From positions 1 to 34,341 of IMG/VR virus record IMGVR_UViG_3300007734_000608: a DNA stretch of 34,341 nt; one strand, given 5' to 3'. Under the pieces are notes generated by a model. It did no database searches. It saw only the letters and a list, made by a program, of their open reading frames with translations, and was not told where the DNA came from. Numbering within the stretch: position 1 is the stretch's first letter; every line of letters starts with the position of its first letter. The translations under genes and the position numbers were made by a program. Source of the stretch: a virus. This document shows, piece after piece, positions 20,486 through 27,872 of the stretch.

Positions 20486-22111
20486 ATGGCTGATACAACC
20501 ACCACGAATCTACTACTTACAAAACCCGAAGTCGGTGCATCCACTGACACATGGGGAACGAAGATCAACACCGATCTGGACTCCATTGACGCGCTGTTTG
20601 ATGCAGGCCCGTTGTTAAAAGTGACCAAGGGTGGTACTGGTGTTGGCACAAGCACTGGCTCTGGCAGCAACGTACTTGCTACATCTCCTACCCTAGTAAC
20701 CCCTATCCTTGGAACACCCACTAGCGCAACCCTAACCAACGCTACAGGTCTTCCAATCTCTACAGGCGTATCAGGTCTAGGAACAGGTGTAGCAACCTTT
20801 CTAGCGACTCCTAGTTCAGCTAACCTACGTTCTGCCTTAACTGATGAAACAGGAACAGGCTCTGCTGTTTTTGCGACTTCTCCGACATTGGTGACTCCAG
20901 TATTGGGAACACCTACAAGTGCAACCCTGACCAATGCGACAGGACTTCCATTAACTACTGGTGTGACAGGAACTTTACCTGTAGCCAATGGTGGTACTAA
21001 CCTAACATCATTCACATCAGGCGGTGTGGTTTACGCCTCAAGTACAAGTGCATTGGCTACTGGCTCTGACCTTACTTTTAGTAGCGGGAATTTAGTTTCT
21101 TCAAATTCTATGGGTGTAAATGGTGGAACTGGTTATCCAGTTTTACAACAAGCCTCAGGTTCAGCAACATTTCCATCATATGCGTTTTACAATGATAGTG
21201 GGACAGGAATGTTTAGGGCTTCAGCTAGTAACCTTGCATTTGCTGTTGGTGGCTCAGAAACCCTGCGCCTAACAAGCACATCGCTATACACCGCAAGCGG
21301 CATCAATGTGGGTATTGGGACAAGTTCGCCTAGCACTTCACTCCAAGTTGGAGATGCAAATACTTCTGGCAAAGGTATTATGTTGCGTAATGGTGGAGGG
21401 GCATCACGTACTGCATACATAACGCTAATTGGTACGACTGCGGCTTCTGCTGACCAAACATGGTATTCAGGAATAAACGTATTTGCAAGCAATGGAAGTT
21501 ATGAACTTAAAAATGCGGCAGGTAATGGATTAACACTTGATACTTCAGCCAATCTAGGTATTGGTACAAGTTCGCCTACTACAAAACTTACTGTTTACGA
21601 TGCGACAACACCACAAGTAACTTTCAATAACGGCACAAGCACTTTTATTGTTGGCAATAACTCTGGTGGCAATAACAAGATTTTGTATGGAACGGGTGCT
21701 TACCCGATGATTTTCTATACAAACGCAACAGAAGCGGCCAGAATTGAATCGTCAGGCAATTTGCTTGTGGGCTATACAAGCGCTCTAGGTATTTTATCAA
21801 ATACATCAAAAGTTGTTGGTGGAATTTTTACAACTTTAAATTCTACAACTGCCAGTCTTGCAAATGGGGCAACTGAAAACATAACAGGATTAGCATCTAC
21901 TGGAACATATCTTATAGTTTGCAAAGGTGATTCAAATACAACTACTTTTGTTGTTCACACGGCATATGTTAATGGTTCTGGAGGGGTTACTCTTGCAATT
22001 TTGTCTAGTGGAAATGGTTTTACTTTAACTAGCACATCAAATAATACAATTACTGTAACTGGATTAGTTACAACTCAAACATATACCTATTCATTAACTA
22101 GGATTATGTAA
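20486..22111 (+). CDS. Tail fibre protein
   Basis: A 541-residue fibre. The start ([34 protein letters not shown]) is the common N-terminal attachment domain of phage tail fibres. Two near-identical segments of about 33 residues, containing [20 protein letters not shown], lie at DNA 20665-20770 and 20873-20970. Later come [15 protein letters not shown] and [15 protein letters not shown], typical triple-beta-helix units. The C-terminus from about residue 440 is a beta-rich tip (ending [12 protein letters not shown]) that may bind the host. The gene, especially its end, is richer in A/T than its neighbours, as for swapped fibre genes. Confidence 0.85.
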   Translation: MADTTTTNLLLTKPEVGASTDTWGTKINTDLDSIDALFDAGPLLKVTKGGTGVGTSTGSGSNVLATSPTLVTPILGTPTSATLTNATGLPISTGVSGLGTGVATFLATPSSANLRSALTDETGTGSAVFATSPTLVTPVLGTPTSATLTNATGLPLTTGVTGTLPVANGGTNLTSFTSGGVVYASSTSALATGSDLTFSSGNLVSSNSMGVNGGTGYPVLQQASGSATFPSYAFYNDSGTGMFRASASNLAFAVGGSETLRLTSTSLYTASGINVGIGTSSPSTSLQVGDANTSGKGIMLRNGGGASRTAYITLIGTTAASADQTWYSGINVFASNGSYELKNAAGNGLTLDTSANLGIGTSSPTTKLTVYDATTPQVTFNNGTSTFIVGNNSGGNNKILYGTGAYPMIFYTNATEAARIESSGNLLVGYTSALGILSNTSKVVGGIFTTLNSTTASLANGATENITGLASTGTYLIVCKGDSNTTTFVVHTAYVNGSGGVTLAILSSGNGFTLTSTSNNTITVTGLVTTQTYTYSLTRIM

Positions 22112-22139
22112 TTAAACAATTAAACACAGAGGAAACAGT

Positions 22140-22439
22140 ATGACTACACAATGGACTATCTCAACTCTTGAGCGTGAAACCTCAAACGGCTTTGTAATAA
22201 CGGCTCATTGGCAGGCTACTGCTACCGATGGTGATTACACGGCATCTATTTACTCTACAGCATCTTGGGCTGATGGAACACCAGTAATCCCATACGAAAA
22301 CCTGACACAAGAAACAGTCCTTAACTGGGTCTGGGCTAATGGTGTTGACAAGCAAGCCACAGAAGATGCACTAGCCGCTAACATTGCTTTGCAGAAGAAT
22401 CCTGTTACTTCCACTGGCGTTCCTTGGAGTCAAGCATGA
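22140..22439 (+). CDS. DUF7936-like small tail protein
   Basis: A 99-residue protein from ATG 22140 with GAGGAAACA ahead. It reads WTISTLERETSNGFVITAHW and YTASIYSTASWADGTPVIPY and has a helical C-terminus. It matches a small family found after phage tail fibre genes (DUF7936-like); a fibre chaperone or assembly role has been assumed for similar proteins but is not shown here. It overlaps the next gene by ATGA. Confidence 0.6.
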   Translation: MTTQWTISTLERETSNGFVITAHWQATATDGDYTASIYSTASWADGTPVIPYENLTQETVLNWVWANGVDKQATEDALAANIALQKNPVTSTGVPWSQA

Positions 22440-22585
22440 ATCTGAATTTAGAAACAAACGAAGTCCAATTCATTTTGAATGTGTTGGGTGAGATGCCAGC
22501 CAAGTCTGGTGTGTGGCCTTTGCTCTTGAAGATTAAAGAGCAAGCTGAAGCACAAGTTCCAAAAGACGAATCAACTGTGCAGTGA
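22436..22585 (+). CDS. Small helical phage protein
   Basis: A 49-residue frame from ATG 22436 to TGA 22585, overlapping neighbours on both sides. It reads LETNEVQFILNVLGEMPAKS then GVWPLLLKIKEQAEAQ, a pattern of small phage proteins (two helices around a GxxP turn) that often lie before lysis genes. Function unknown. Confidence 0.6.
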   Translation: MNLNLETNEVQFILNVLGEMPAKSGVWPLLLKIKEQAEAQVPKDESTVQ

Positions 22586-22785
22586 CCATGGATGCCGACA
22601 CCGACAAGCGCCTAGCAGTGCATGAAGCCATTTGTGCCGAGCGATATAACTCTATCGCCAACACACTCAAAGATGGCGACAGGCGCATGACCAAGATTGA
22701 ATATCTGCTTTATGCTGCAATCTTGGCAGTGCTGCTTGGACCAGGGGTGGCTGCCGAATTCGTCAAGAAGATATTCGGGCTATGA
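22582..22785 (+). CDS. Small membrane-anchored protein, holin/XhlA-like candidate
   Basis: A 67-residue protein starting at GTG 22582 (GTGA overlap) or ATG 22588. The N-terminal 40 residues are a charged helix (DTDKRLAVHEAICAERYN, LKDGDRRMTKIEYL) followed by one membrane helix (LLYAAILAVLLGPGVAAEFV, about residues 42-61) and a short basic tail. This shape resembles hemolysin XhlA-like proteins that help holins. It opens a run of small membrane genes that leads to the endolysin. Function by resemblance and position only. Confidence 0.6.
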   Translation: MTMDADTDKRLAVHEAICAERYNSIANTLKDGDRRMTKIEYLLYAAILAVLLGPGVAAEFVKKIFGL

Positions 22786-22874
22786 GAGACTGGGCCGTGG
22801 CACTCACTGCTGCGGCTCTTTTAGTTATCACCATCATCTGGTGCTTTCTTGTCATCATTTTGTTTTGGCCATGA
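22782..22874 (+). CDS. Tiny single-pass membrane peptide
   Basis: A 30-residue frame (ATG 22782 to TGA 22874) overlaps both neighbours by ATGA. After MRDWAVALTAAA it is wholly hydrophobic (LLVITIIWCFLVIILFW), giving one membrane helix. It may be a small holin or antiholin component; nothing but hydrophobicity and place supports that. Confidence 0.55.
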   Translation: MRDWAVALTAAALLVITIIWCFLVIILFWP

Positions 22875-22993
22875 TTTATGCTCTGGTCCTATTAGCGGCC
22901 ATCGAGTACAGATGCGTCAAGTGGACATGGACTGGTGATGTCTACAACCGAAGGGTTGTCTGCATCAAGTGGGAAAAGGTAGAACGGAAATGA
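22871..22993 (+). CDS. Small membrane-associated phage protein
   Basis: A 40-residue frame from ATG 22871 (ATGA) to TGA 22993. It has a short hydrophobic start (MIYALVLLAAIEYRC) and then KWTWTGDVYNRRVVCIKWEK. The WTGDVxNRxVxC motif is one I know from small proteins of uncharacterised environmental phages, always in or near the lysis region. Function unknown. It overlaps the next gene by ATGA. Confidence 0.65.
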   Translation: MIYALVLLAAIEYRCVKWTWTGDVYNRRVVCIKWEKVERK

Positions 22994-23484
22994 TCGATCC
23001 AATCAGCGCATTAGAAGGTCTGCAAAGCGCCATCAGCATGGTCAAGAAGGCTAGCAAGGTGGCCAATGATTTAGGCGGTCTTGCCCCAATGATTGGCAAG
23101 ATGTTCGATGCCAAGAGTAACGCCACCAAGGCCCTGCTAGATGCCAAGAAAAACAAAGGCTCAAACATGGGCCAAGCACTCCAGATCGAGATGGCACTGG
23201 AGCAGGCCAGAGCCTTTGAGGAAGAGCTGAAGATGCTCTTTATGACCACTGGCAAGGTCGATGTCTGGAACAAGATCAAGGCCCGTCAGGACCAGATGGA
23301 CATCGATGACGCAAGAGAGCTGCGGTCTTTAGAGAAGGCAGAGAAGGCGGCCAAAAAGAAAGAGGAAGAGATGAACGAGCTGGCCATCATCATTGGTGGT
23401 GTGGCATTTGTTTTGTTCTTGGTAGCAATTGGAATCTATGAACTTATGGAGTTTTGTGAGACTACCAAAAGGTGTGGGCGGTGA
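22990..23484 (+). CDS. Helical protein with a C-terminal membrane segment
   Basis: A 164-residue protein from ATG 22990. It begins MIDPISALEGLQSAISMVKK, contains a helical middle with ALQIEMALEQARAFEEELKM and a basic coiled coil (KAEKAAKKKEEEM), and ends in a membrane helix (LAIIIGGVAFVLFLVAIGIY, about residues 135-154). It matches a family widespread in environmental phage lysis regions with no proven role. The topology, a large cytoplasmic or periplasmic coil on one membrane anchor, is like a spanin or holin partner. Confidence 0.65.
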   Translation: MIDPISALEGLQSAISMVKKASKVANDLGGLAPMIGKMFDAKSNATKALLDAKKNKGSNMGQALQIEMALEQARAFEEELKMLFMTTGKVDVWNKIKARQDQMDIDDARELRSLEKAEKAAKKKEEEMNELAIIIGGVAFVLFLVAIGIYELMEFCETTKRCGR

Positions 23485-23636
23485 ATGAGTACCAGAAGAC
23501 CTTTGACCTGGCACTCAAGATATTTATCTATGGGTGTGTGGCGCTATGGTTTCTAGGTTTCTTGAAGTTTCTGCCAGATGACTTATCTGACAAAATTGTC
23601 AATCTACTGCTTGGTAGGATAGGATTAGGCAAATGA
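23481..23636 (+). CDS. Small membrane protein
   Basis: A 51-residue frame starting at GTG 23481 (overlapping the previous TGA) and ending TGA 23636. It reads MNEYQKTFDLALKIFIYGCV then ALWFLGFLKFLPDDLSDK and VNLLLGRIG. The hydrophobic stretch at about residues 12-32 would span the membrane. The alternative ATG frame at 23485 closes early. It belongs to the overlapping set of small membrane genes before the holin candidate. Confidence 0.55.
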   Translation: MNEYQKTFDLALKIFIYGCVALWFLGFLKFLPDDLSDKIVNLLLGRIGLGK

Positions 23637-23824
23637 GATATTTACTGCTTCTGTTACTACTGACTGGCTGCGAAGAAAAATATCGCTACAAGTGTCAGAA
23701 CCCTGATCAATTTCATGCGCCAGAGTGCCAAAAGCCTAGATGTCTGTTTACCCAGACTTGTCCAGAATACTTGGTAGCACCAATCTTGGAGAAAAAAGTT
23801 GACGAAGTTAAACCTAACAACTGA
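23633..23824 (+). CDS. Small Cys-rich lipoprotein
   Basis: A 63-residue protein with a bacterial lipoprotein signal: MRYLLLLLLLTGCEEK, lipobox LTGC with Cys at residue 13. The rest has five more cysteines (YKCQNPDQF, PECQKPRC, TQTCPEYL), which could form disulfides in the periplasm. Similar small lipoproteins occur before spanin or holin genes in environmental phages; superinfection exclusion is another known role for phage lipoproteins. It overlaps the previous gene by ATGA and the next by 26 bases. Confidence 0.7.
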   Translation: MRYLLLLLLLTGCEEKYRYKCQNPDQFHAPECQKPRCLFTQTCPEYLVAPILEKKVDEVKPNN

Positions 23825-24308
23825 AGAGATTGAGGTCAGGGTCTGGGGCATTGTGGTCCTTGCTGTCACCTTTATTCTTTTCTTTATCGTGATTGCTTTG
23901 CTTTATTCTGTCACGTTCATAACCCAGCCAATCAAGAGTATGGCGCCAGTAGATCAGGCCTACGTTAAGATGATGAATGACATTGTCTTGCTGATTGTGG
24001 GCGGCATTGGCGGTGTGATCGGTAAACGGGCAATGACTTCTAAGCAGCAGCCACCCATGCAGCCCATGGGTCAGCCGATGTGCCAGCCCATGCCATATGG
24101 CCAGCAATACGGCTACAGCAACAATCACGGCTTTACATCTAGCACCAACGGCATCCCAAGCCAGCCATTTGGTGCAATGCCAACTTGGACTAATCCAGAG
24201 CTTGATGAGAGCTGGACACCTGGTCCACCACCCACAACGCCACCGGACCATCTTGAGGATGACCATGAGCGCATTCAACTGGCTGCGGCCAGACAGGAGG
24301 CAGAATAA
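23799..24308 (+). CDS. Two-pass membrane protein, holin candidate
   Basis: A 169-residue protein with start TTG 23799, supported by GGAGA about 8 bases upstream. Two membrane segments are visible: VWGIVVLAVTFILFFIVIAL (about residues 15-34, extending to 41) and IVLLIVGGIGGVIG (about 61-74). The remaining C-terminus is Pro/Gln/Met-rich (QPPMQPMGQPMCQP) and soluble. Its place directly before Rz/Rz1 and the endolysin makes a holin or membrane-lesion role likely, but the long Pro-rich tail is unusual for one. A structural membrane protein is the alternative. Confidence 0.6.
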   Translation: MTKLNLTTEEIEVRVWGIVVLAVTFILFFIVIALLYSVTFITQPIKSMAPVDQAYVKMMNDIVLLIVGGIGGVIGKRAMTSKQQPPMQPMGQPMCQPMPYGQQYGYSNNHGFTSSTNGIPSQPFGAMPTWTNPELDESWTPGPPPTTPPDHLEDDHERIQLAAARQEAE

Positions 24309-24784
24309 TGTTTGGCATCCCACTCCCCTATATCGCTCTGGCCATTTGCATTGCCTTGTTTGGTTCTTACCGAGGTGGCTATCACTTTGGCTGGGAAGAC
24401 AGGGACAATGACATGAAGATTGCCATTGCCAAGAAGAATGATGAAGCCAGAGCCAAAGAGGCAGAGCTTGGAACTAAATTGATCGATCAGGAAACGAAAC
24501 TCAGAAAGGCCCAAGATGATATTGTCAAGAAACAGTCTGCTATGCATGAGCTTGCTCGCACTGGCCGGCTGCGCCTCCCAGCCCCAAGTTGTCCACAAGC
24601 CAGTCCAAGTGCCACCATTGCCACTGGAAATCCACAACCCAGCGATTCCCCTGAAACCGAACTTGAGCGACAGACTATCGCAACTCTTATCGACCTCGCA
24701 GCCGATGGAGACAAAGCCATCACCAAGCTCAACGCCTGCATCAGCGCCTACGAAGAAGTAAGGAGAGTCGTCAATGGTCAATGA
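24308..24784 (+). CDS. Rz-like inner-membrane spanin (i-spanin)
   Basis: A 158-residue protein with an N-terminal membrane anchor (IPLPYIALAICIALFGSYRG, residues 4-23), a charged coiled coil (about 34-85, Lys/Glu/Ala-rich, EAELGTKLIDQETKLRKAQD) and a helical C-terminus (QTIATLIDLAADGDKAITKL). This is the Rz layout. Inside it, in another frame, lies an Rz1-like lipoprotein gene, as in lambda. The pair would bridge inner and outer membranes and finish lysis of a Gram-negative cell. It overlaps the endolysin start by 11 bases. Confidence 0.85.
   Translation: MFGIPLPYIALAICIALFGSYRGGYHFGWEDRDNDMKIAIAKKNDEARAKEAELGTKLIDQETKLRKAQDDIVKKQSAMHELARTGRLRLPAPSCPQASPSATIATGNPQPSDSPETELERQTIATLIDLAADGDKAITKLNACISAYEEVRRVVNGQ
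24516..24761 (+). CDS. Rz1-like outer-membrane spanin lipoprotein, nested in Rz
   Basis: An 81-residue frame fully inside the Rz gene, in a different reading frame. It has a lipoprotein signal (MILSRNSLLCMSLLALAGCA, lipobox LAGC with Cys at residue 19) followed by a Pro-rich stretch (HKPVQVPPLPLEIHNPAIPL), a combination typical of Rz1. A shorter start at the second Met is possible. The mature protein would sit in the outer membrane and bind Rz. The nested arrangement itself is the strongest support. Confidence 0.85.
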   Translation: MILSRNSLLCMSLLALAGCASQPQVVHKPVQVPPLPLEIHNPAIPLKPNLSDRLSQLLSTSQPMETKPSPSSTPASAPTKK

Positions 24785-25367
24785 AGCACAGCTGGCCCAG
24801 CTGCGCATTGGTCCAGAGTGGGTCGATGCGCTCAACGAGACTTTCCAGCGCTTTGACATTTCAACGCCTCTGCGCCAGGCTGCATTCATTGGCCAGTGTG
24901 GCCATGAGTGTGGCCAGTTTAAGATTCTTGAAGAGAACTTGAACTATCGCGCAGAAGCACTGCAAAAGCTCTGGCCCAAGCGCTTTGATGCGGCCAAGGC
25001 CCAGATGTGTGCCAGAAACCCAAAGCTCATTGCCAACACTGTCTACAGCAACCGCATGGGCAATCGGGATGAGGCTTCTGGTGATGGCTGGCGCTTCCGA
25101 GGAAGAGGCGCGATCCAGCTGACTGGCTCTAGCTCTTATTTTCATGCTGGCCAAGCACTGGGTGTGGACCTGATCATGCAGCCCGAGCTGGTGGCCACGC
25201 CCCAGTATGCGGCTCTCACTGCCGGATGGTTTTGGGACACCCACAAGCTCAACCAGTATGCTGACAACCAAGACTATCGGACCATGACCAAAAAGATCAA
25301 TGGCGGGTTCATAGGGCTTGACGACCGGATCAAGCACATCAACCATGCACTGTCTGTCCTGACATAA
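24774..25367 (+). CDS. Endolysin, GH19 chitinase/lysozyme-like
   Basis: A 197-residue enzyme of the glycoside hydrolase 19 type. The catalytic Glu lies in GQCGHECGQF (Glu45), followed by ENLNYRAEAL and the signature GWRFRGRGAIQLTG (about residues 105-118). The C-terminal helices (YAALTAGWFWDTHKLNQYAD; KKINGGFIGLDDR) complete the domain. It has no signal peptide, so it needs a holin. It would cut peptidoglycan glycan strands. It directly follows, and overlaps, the Rz gene. Confidence 0.9.
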   Translation: MVNEAQLAQLRIGPEWVDALNETFQRFDISTPLRQAAFIGQCGHECGQFKILEENLNYRAEALQKLWPKRFDAAKAQMCARNPKLIANTVYSNRMGNRDEASGDGWRFRGRGAIQLTGSSSYFHAGQALGVDLIMQPELVATPQYAALTAGWFWDTHKLNQYADNQDYRTMTKKINGGFIGLDDRIKHINHALSVLT

Positions 25368-25374
25368 TCAGATC

Positions 25375-26016
25375 ATGGCCACAAAGCAGCAACAACTCGA
25401 AGTCCCATCCATACCGAGTCTGGGTTTCCCCCCAGAGGCGTATGAGCGCAGGCACTTGAATGAGAACTACAGCTCTTTAAATAGTTTCTTTAGAAAACTG
25501 ACCACAACCCTTGGCTCACTGTTTGGTCCAAAGGGCGGTAAGTTTATGAACAATCCCTATGGGGCTTTTCAAAGCACTGTGGACCAAACAGCAGCAGCGG
25601 CCAACACTGCCTATGCCATGACATTGAATACGACCGACTACGCCAATGGCGTGAGTGTGGCCAGTAATTCACGGATCACAGTGGTTGACGCTGGCATTTG
25701 GAATTTGCAGTGGTCTGGCCAGTTTGAAAACCCAGACTCTCAGGACCATGACGCAAGGGTCTGGCTCAAGATCAATGGGACTGTGGTAGTTGGCTCAACT
25801 GGATTCTTTGCCGTGCCAAGCAAGCATGGCTCAGTCAATGGCCATACATTGGTTGGCTGGAATTACTTTTTGAGTCTTAACGCAAATGATTATGTTGAAT
25901 TGTGGTGGGAGACTGACAGCACTCAGGTGAGTATTCAAGCCTATGCTGCGGCTGGAAGTTATCCCTCAACGGCCTCACTTATTGCGACAATGACATTTGT
26001 CTCAAACATCACCTAA
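25375..26016 (+). CDS. Virion fibre-like protein with beta jelly-roll tail
   Basis: A 213-residue protein. The N-terminus is helical (EAYERRHLNENYSSLNSFFR, about residues 22-41) and may be a trimerising attachment part. The C-terminal about 140 residues (from QSTVDQTAAAANTAYAMTLN) form a beta sandwich of the C1q/TNF-like type seen in phage fibres (VDAGIWNLQWSGQFEN; VELWWETDSTQVSIQAYAA). It is likely displayed on the virion. I assign this from shape; no exact family name. Confidence 0.7.
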   Translation: MATKQQQLEVPSIPSLGFPPEAYERRHLNENYSSLNSFFRKLTTTLGSLFGPKGGKFMNNPYGAFQSTVDQTAAAANTAYAMTLNTTDYANGVSVASNSRITVVDAGIWNLQWSGQFENPDSQDHDARVWLKINGTVVVGSTGFFAVPSKHGSVNGHTLVGWNYFLSLNANDYVELWWETDSTQVSIQAYAAAGSYPSTASLIATMTFVSNIT

Positions 26017-26024
26017 ATACTGCC

Positions 26025-27503
26025 ATGTACATCCCACTCAAACTCCCCCCAGGCATTTACAGAAACGGCACAGAGTACCAGTCAGCAGGCCGATGGTTTG
26101 ATGCGAACTTGGTGCGCTGGTACGAGAACACTTTGCGGCCCATGGGTGGCTGGAGAAAGCGCTCATCAACTCAGATCAGCGGGATGTGCCGAGGGTTCTT
26201 GAACTGGCGCGACAATAGCGCCACTCGATGGACCGGCATTGGCACGCACACCAAGCTCTACGCCATGAGCGAGTCTGGCACGATCAAAGAAATCACGCCA
26301 AGCGGGTTTACAGCCGGCATTGCTGATGCCATTGTCAAGACGGGCTACGGCTACAGCGACTACGGCAAATTTGGCTATGGTGTGGCCAGACCAGATTTGG
26401 GTGCAATCACACCGGCCACCACATGGTCAATGGACACATGGGGCGAGTATTTGGTGGCTTGCTCCAATGCCGATGGCAAGCTCTATCAGTGGCAATTGGG
26501 TTTTTCTACACCCACCATTGCTGCGGTCATTACCAACGCGCCTACAAGCAATAAGGCGGTCTTGGTGACTGCCGAGCGCATCATGTTTGCCCTTGGTGCT
26601 GGTGGAAACCCAAGAAAAGTCCAGTGGTCTGACCAAGAGGACAATACAGTCTGGACAGCAGCAACGACAAACCAAGCAGGCGACTATGAGCTGGCCACGC
26701 CTGGCACACTTTTGGCCGGCAAGCGCGTCAAGGGCATCAATTTGCTTTTCACCGATGTGGATGTCCACACGGCCCAGTATGTTGGCGCTCCATTTGTCTA
26801 TGGCTTTGACAAGGCCGGCTCTGGCTGCGGATTGATTTCAGCCCAGTCTGTGGCTGCCATTGACACTGCTGCCATTTGGATGAGCAAGTCAGGATTTTGG
26901 ATTTATGACGGATATGTCAAGCCACTGCCAAGTGAAGTGTCCGACTATGTCTTTGGCAATATGAACTTCAATCAGTCATCCAAGGTCTATGCGGTCCACA
27001 ACAGCCAGTTTGGTGAGATTTGGTGGTATTACCCAAGCAGTGGAAGCAATGAGAATGACAGCTATGTCACTTTCAACTACAGAGAAAACCACTGGAACAT
27101 AGGCACATTGGCCAGAACTGCTGGCACTGATGCCGGAGTGTTTACCAACCCCATGGCCGTGTCCACCGATGGCTACGTCTATGAGCATGAAGTTGGCTTT
27201 GCCTATGACAGCGCCAGCGTCTATGCTGAGTCTGGTCCAGTGCAATTGGGCAATGGCGACAACATCATGTCGGTGCGCCAAGTTGTCCCAGACGAGCAGA
27301 CGCTGGGTGAGGCGGTAGTTTCATTTAAAACCCGAAACTACCCCACAGGCACACAATCCACATTTGGGCCATACACGGCAGCCAATCCCACTGATGTCCG
27401 GTTTGCGGCTCGCCAGGTCAATGTGAAGGTGACTGGTGCGGTATTGGCTGACTGGCGCATTGGGGTGATGAGGCTTGATGCCATCCCCTCTGGAAAGAGA
27501 TGA
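26025..27503 (+). CDS. P22 gp10-like tail nozzle / DNA-stabilisation protein
   Basis: A 492-residue protein with a beta-propeller-like build: repeated blade-like segments (YAMSESGTIKEITPSGFTAG; WGEYLVACSNADGKLYQW; RIMFALGAGGNPRKVQWSDQ) and later VYAVHNSQFGEIWWYYPSSG and NYRENHWNIGT. This fits the P22 gp10 / podovirus nozzle family that closes the tail tube after packaging. It begins YIPLKLPPGIYRNGTEYQSA, as in that family. It overlaps the next gene by ATGA. Confidence 0.75.
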   Translation: MYIPLKLPPGIYRNGTEYQSAGRWFDANLVRWYENTLRPMGGWRKRSSTQISGMCRGFLNWRDNSATRWTGIGTHTKLYAMSESGTIKEITPSGFTAGIADAIVKTGYGYSDYGKFGYGVARPDLGAITPATTWSMDTWGEYLVACSNADGKLYQWQLGFSTPTIAAVITNAPTSNKAVLVTAERIMFALGAGGNPRKVQWSDQEDNTVWTAATTNQAGDYELATPGTLLAGKRVKGINLLFTDVDVHTAQYVGAPFVYGFDKAGSGCGLISAQSVAAIDTAAIWMSKSGFWIYDGYVKPLPSEVSDYVFGNMNFNQSSKVYAVHNSQFGEIWWYYPSSGSNENDSYVTFNYRENHWNIGTLARTAGTDAGVFTNPMAVSTDGYVYEHEVGFAYDSASVYAESGPVQLGNGDNIMSVRQVVPDEQTLGEAVVSFKTRNYPTGTQSTFGPYTAANPTDVRFAARQVNVKVTGAVLADWRIGVMRLDAIPSGKR

Positions 27504-27868
27504 GCGACCAAGAACAATTGGAGAGGCTGCGCCACCATGTGGAGGCTGCCTTAGAATACTCTGGAGGCACACATAATTTTGACAATGTCGCTGAGATGGT
27601 CGAGGATCACAGATTACAGCTGTGGCCGGCCAAGGACTCGGTGGTATTGACAGAGATCATTGTCTACCCGCAGCTGAAGAATTTGCACTATTTTCTGGCT
27701 GGTGGCGACCTAGATGAACTCTCACGGATGAGACCATTGATCGAATCCTGGGGCAAGTCAATTGGTTGCACCAGGGTGACTTTGGCAGGCCGAAGAGGCT
27801 GGTCAAAGACATTTTTGAAAGACGAAGGATACAGCCCACAATGGACTGTAATGGCAAAGGAGATATAG
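27500..27868 (+). CDS. GNAT-like small phage protein
   Basis: A 122-residue protein. The middle and end (VVLTEIIVYPQLKNLHYFLA, LSRMRPLIESWGKSIGCTRV, RGWSKTFLKDEGYSP) have the alternating pattern of a GNAT-type fold, and similar short proteins in podoviruses are often annotated that way. The usual acetyl-CoA loop is not clear, so it may be a structural relative rather than an enzyme. It lies between nozzle and internal virion genes and could be a virion assembly factor. Confidence 0.6.
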   Translation: MSDQEQLERLRHHVEAALEYSGGTHNFDNVAEMVEDHRLQLWPAKDSVVLTEIIVYPQLKNLHYFLAGGDLDELSRMRPLIESWGKSIGCTRVTLAGRRGWSKTFLKDEGYSPQWTVMAKEI

Positions 27869-27872
27869 GCAA

